DNA from: Bradyrhizobium ivorense
Lineage (GTDB): Bacteria > Pseudomonadota > Alphaproteobacteria > Rhizobiales > Xanthobacteraceae
Direction of reading: 5' to 3'
Length of the DNA: 64,000 nucleotides
Assembly: GCF_900696085.1 (NCBI RefSeq)
Contig: NZ_CAADFC020000005.1
Coordinates: forward strand, 62,001 to 126,000
The notes under the pieces were generated by a model. That model saw nothing but the letters and a program-made list of their open reading frames with translations. It did no database searches and was not told the DNA's origin. A program made the position numbers and the translations under genes. This document shows, one piece after another, positions 63,039 through 64,000 of this stretch. Position 1 is the stretch's first letter. Every line of letters begins with the position of its first letter.

Positions 63039-63060
63039 CCGTCTCGCTGTCGCGAGACGG
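63039..63060. other. Perfect 9-bp hairpin CCGTCTCGC-TGTC-GCGAGACGG
   Basis: In the 341-bp gap between the MscS stop and the luciferase-like gene start. Stable tetraloop hairpin without a following T-tract on either strand. It could be a processing or pause site. The rest of 62876-63138 shows no gene. Confidence 0.5.
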
Positions 63061-63138
63061 TGTCGCAACCGTGAGACGCGTCGAGCCTCTCGTTCCTGCG
63101 CCACCGCAGATGCGGGCGAGAGATACTCTCGAGGAGAC

Positions 63139-63200
63139 CCCCCTCACCCGGAACGCATCTGCGATGCGTTCCGACCTCTCCCCGCAAGCGGGGCGAGGTG
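63139..63200. repeat. CCTCACCCG-type repeat with variable central hairpin
   Basis: CCCTCACCCG, perfect central hairpin GGAACGCATC-TGC-GATGCGTTCC (63150-63172), then ACCTCTCCCCGC-AA-GCGGGGCGAGGT. Same arrangement as 37490-37538, but with a completely different central stem. Confidence 0.85.
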
Positions 63201-63216
63201 AAGTGGAATTCGGCTC

Positions 63217-64000
63217 TTAGCTGGCGGCGCGGCGCGGCCTCGCGTCGGCGTCCGGCTCCGCAGGTGGAGGGATCTGCATCAGGATGGTCTGGCCCATCGA
63301 GGCGATCTCGATGCCGCTCTCCTGGAAGCGGCGCTTCATGCGGCGGTTGAACTCACGCTGCACCGACCAGCGGCCGCCATCGGTGCACCGGATCTGGCCG
63401 ACGATCGTCACCATCGAGCCGTCGACCTTGTCGACGCCCCACAATTCGAGATCGCCGCGGATCAGCGCGCGATACGCGGTTTCCTGGCGCATCTCGGCGA
63501 CGATGTCCTTCAGGATCTCGCCGGCGCGGTCGGTGTCCTCCTTGTAGGACACGTTGACGCTGACCGACGCATTGCCGGCGCCGCGGCTGGCATTGGTGAT
63601 CGTGGTCACCGCGCTGAACGGCACGACATGCACCGAGCCATCGCCGGCGCGCAGCCGCATGGTGCGGATCGAGACGTTCTCGACCACGCCGGACAGGCCC
63701 GACACCGTGACGTTGTCGCCGACCTGCACGGTGTTCTCGATCAGGAGGAACAGCCCGGTGATCAAATCCTGAACCAGTTTTTGCGAGCCGAAGCCGATCG
63801 CGATGCCGACGATGCCGGCGCCGGCGAGCAGCGGCGCCACATTGACGCCGATCTCGCTCAGCGCCGTGAGGCCGACCACGGCGACGATGACGCAGAACAG
63901 CGCGGTGCGCAGCATCGGCTGGAAGGTGCGGAGCCGCGCGGCACGGGCAAAATGCCCCTCGCGCGACAGCGTGTTGATCTGGCGGTCCATCAGCGCATTG
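63217..64000 (-). CDS. MscS-family mechanosensitive channel (partial, N-terminus off the window)
   Basis: The C-terminal 260 or so residues of a small-conductance mechanosensitive channel. The pore helix region (LLAGAGIVGIAIGFGSQKLVQDLITGLFLLIENTVQVGDNV) and cytosolic beta domain (GLSGVVENVSIRTMRLRAGDGSVHVVPFSAV, NASRG) are intact. The frame is open to base 64000, so the ATG at 63990 is internal and the true start lies beyond. Preceding helices suggest the larger YbdG/MscM-type form. Confidence 0.95.
   Translation of the reverse strand, partial: NALMDRQINTLSREGHFARAARLRTFQPMLRTALFCVIVAVVGLTALSEIGVNVAPLLAGAGIVGIAIGFGSQKLVQDLITGLFLLIENTVQVGDNVTVSGLSGVVENVSIRTMRLRAGDGSVHVVPFSAVTTITNASRGAGNASVSVNVSYKEDTDRAGEILKDIVAEMRQETAYRALIRGDLELWGVDKVDGSMVTIVGQIRCTDGGRWSVQREFNRRMKRRFQESGIEIASMGQTILMQIPPPAEPDADARPRRAAS

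Overview
This is a 64 kb stretch of GC-rich alphaproteobacterial chromosome. It most resembles Bradyrhizobium and relatives (Nitrobacteraceae). The grounds are composition, many orphan solute-binding proteins, Liv-type ABC cassettes, FecR/VCBS adhesins, and several dispersed palindromic repeat families that I associate with that group. The genus is an inference. I see no rRNA, tRNA, CRISPR array, integrase or insertion sequence. It reads as core or flexible chromosome rather than a mobile island.

Layout. 1-2531: two divergent paralogous peptide-type ABC solute-binding proteins without permeases. 2795-13144: a surface module made of a CHASE2-adenylate cyclase, a TPR/glycosyltransferase-like protein, an 1809-residue FecR-VCBS-RTX adhesin with 402-bp tandem repeats and, divergent from it, a LapG-type transglutaminase-like cysteine protease. 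13364-20312: a leftward livH-M-G-F / acyl-CoA ligase / solute-binding-protein operon. 20607-22876: a two-gene ABC exporter. 23060-27470: a tight four-gene operon of TelA, a solute-binding/vWA lipoprotein, XpaC and a second solute-binding-like exported protein. 27486-37371: regulators, hydrolases and transporters, including a CGNR regulator/EamA divergent pair with twin operators and an AKR-MerR-MFS group. 37572-38828: an M29 aminopeptidase.

38944-44517: a catabolic island with a fumarase-superfamily lyase, a carboxymuconolactone-decarboxylase-like protein, a Bug solute-binding protein, two dehydrogenases and a GntR/UTRA regulator. Two inverted copies of a GntR-like operator lie exactly 63 bp apart in its divergent promoter. 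44554-52908: two small proteins, a chemotaxis receptor, GlgX, an FAD oxidoreductase and an AcoR-like sigma-54 activator. 53409-57497: a DbpA-like RNA helicase and a winged-helix/TolB-like/TPR protein. 57645 to the end: an NmrA-like reductase, a secreted TPR protein pair, a two-component flavin monooxygenase pair, and a truncated MscS channel.

The most promising undescribed systems are the TelA/XpaC/vWA operon, the adhesin module (cyclase, glycosyltransferase-like protein, adhesin, protease) and the GntR-controlled catabolic cluster. Gene starts were chosen from ribosome-binding sites and family N-termini; several are GTG or TTG. Functions rest on motif recognition by eye, with no database search.
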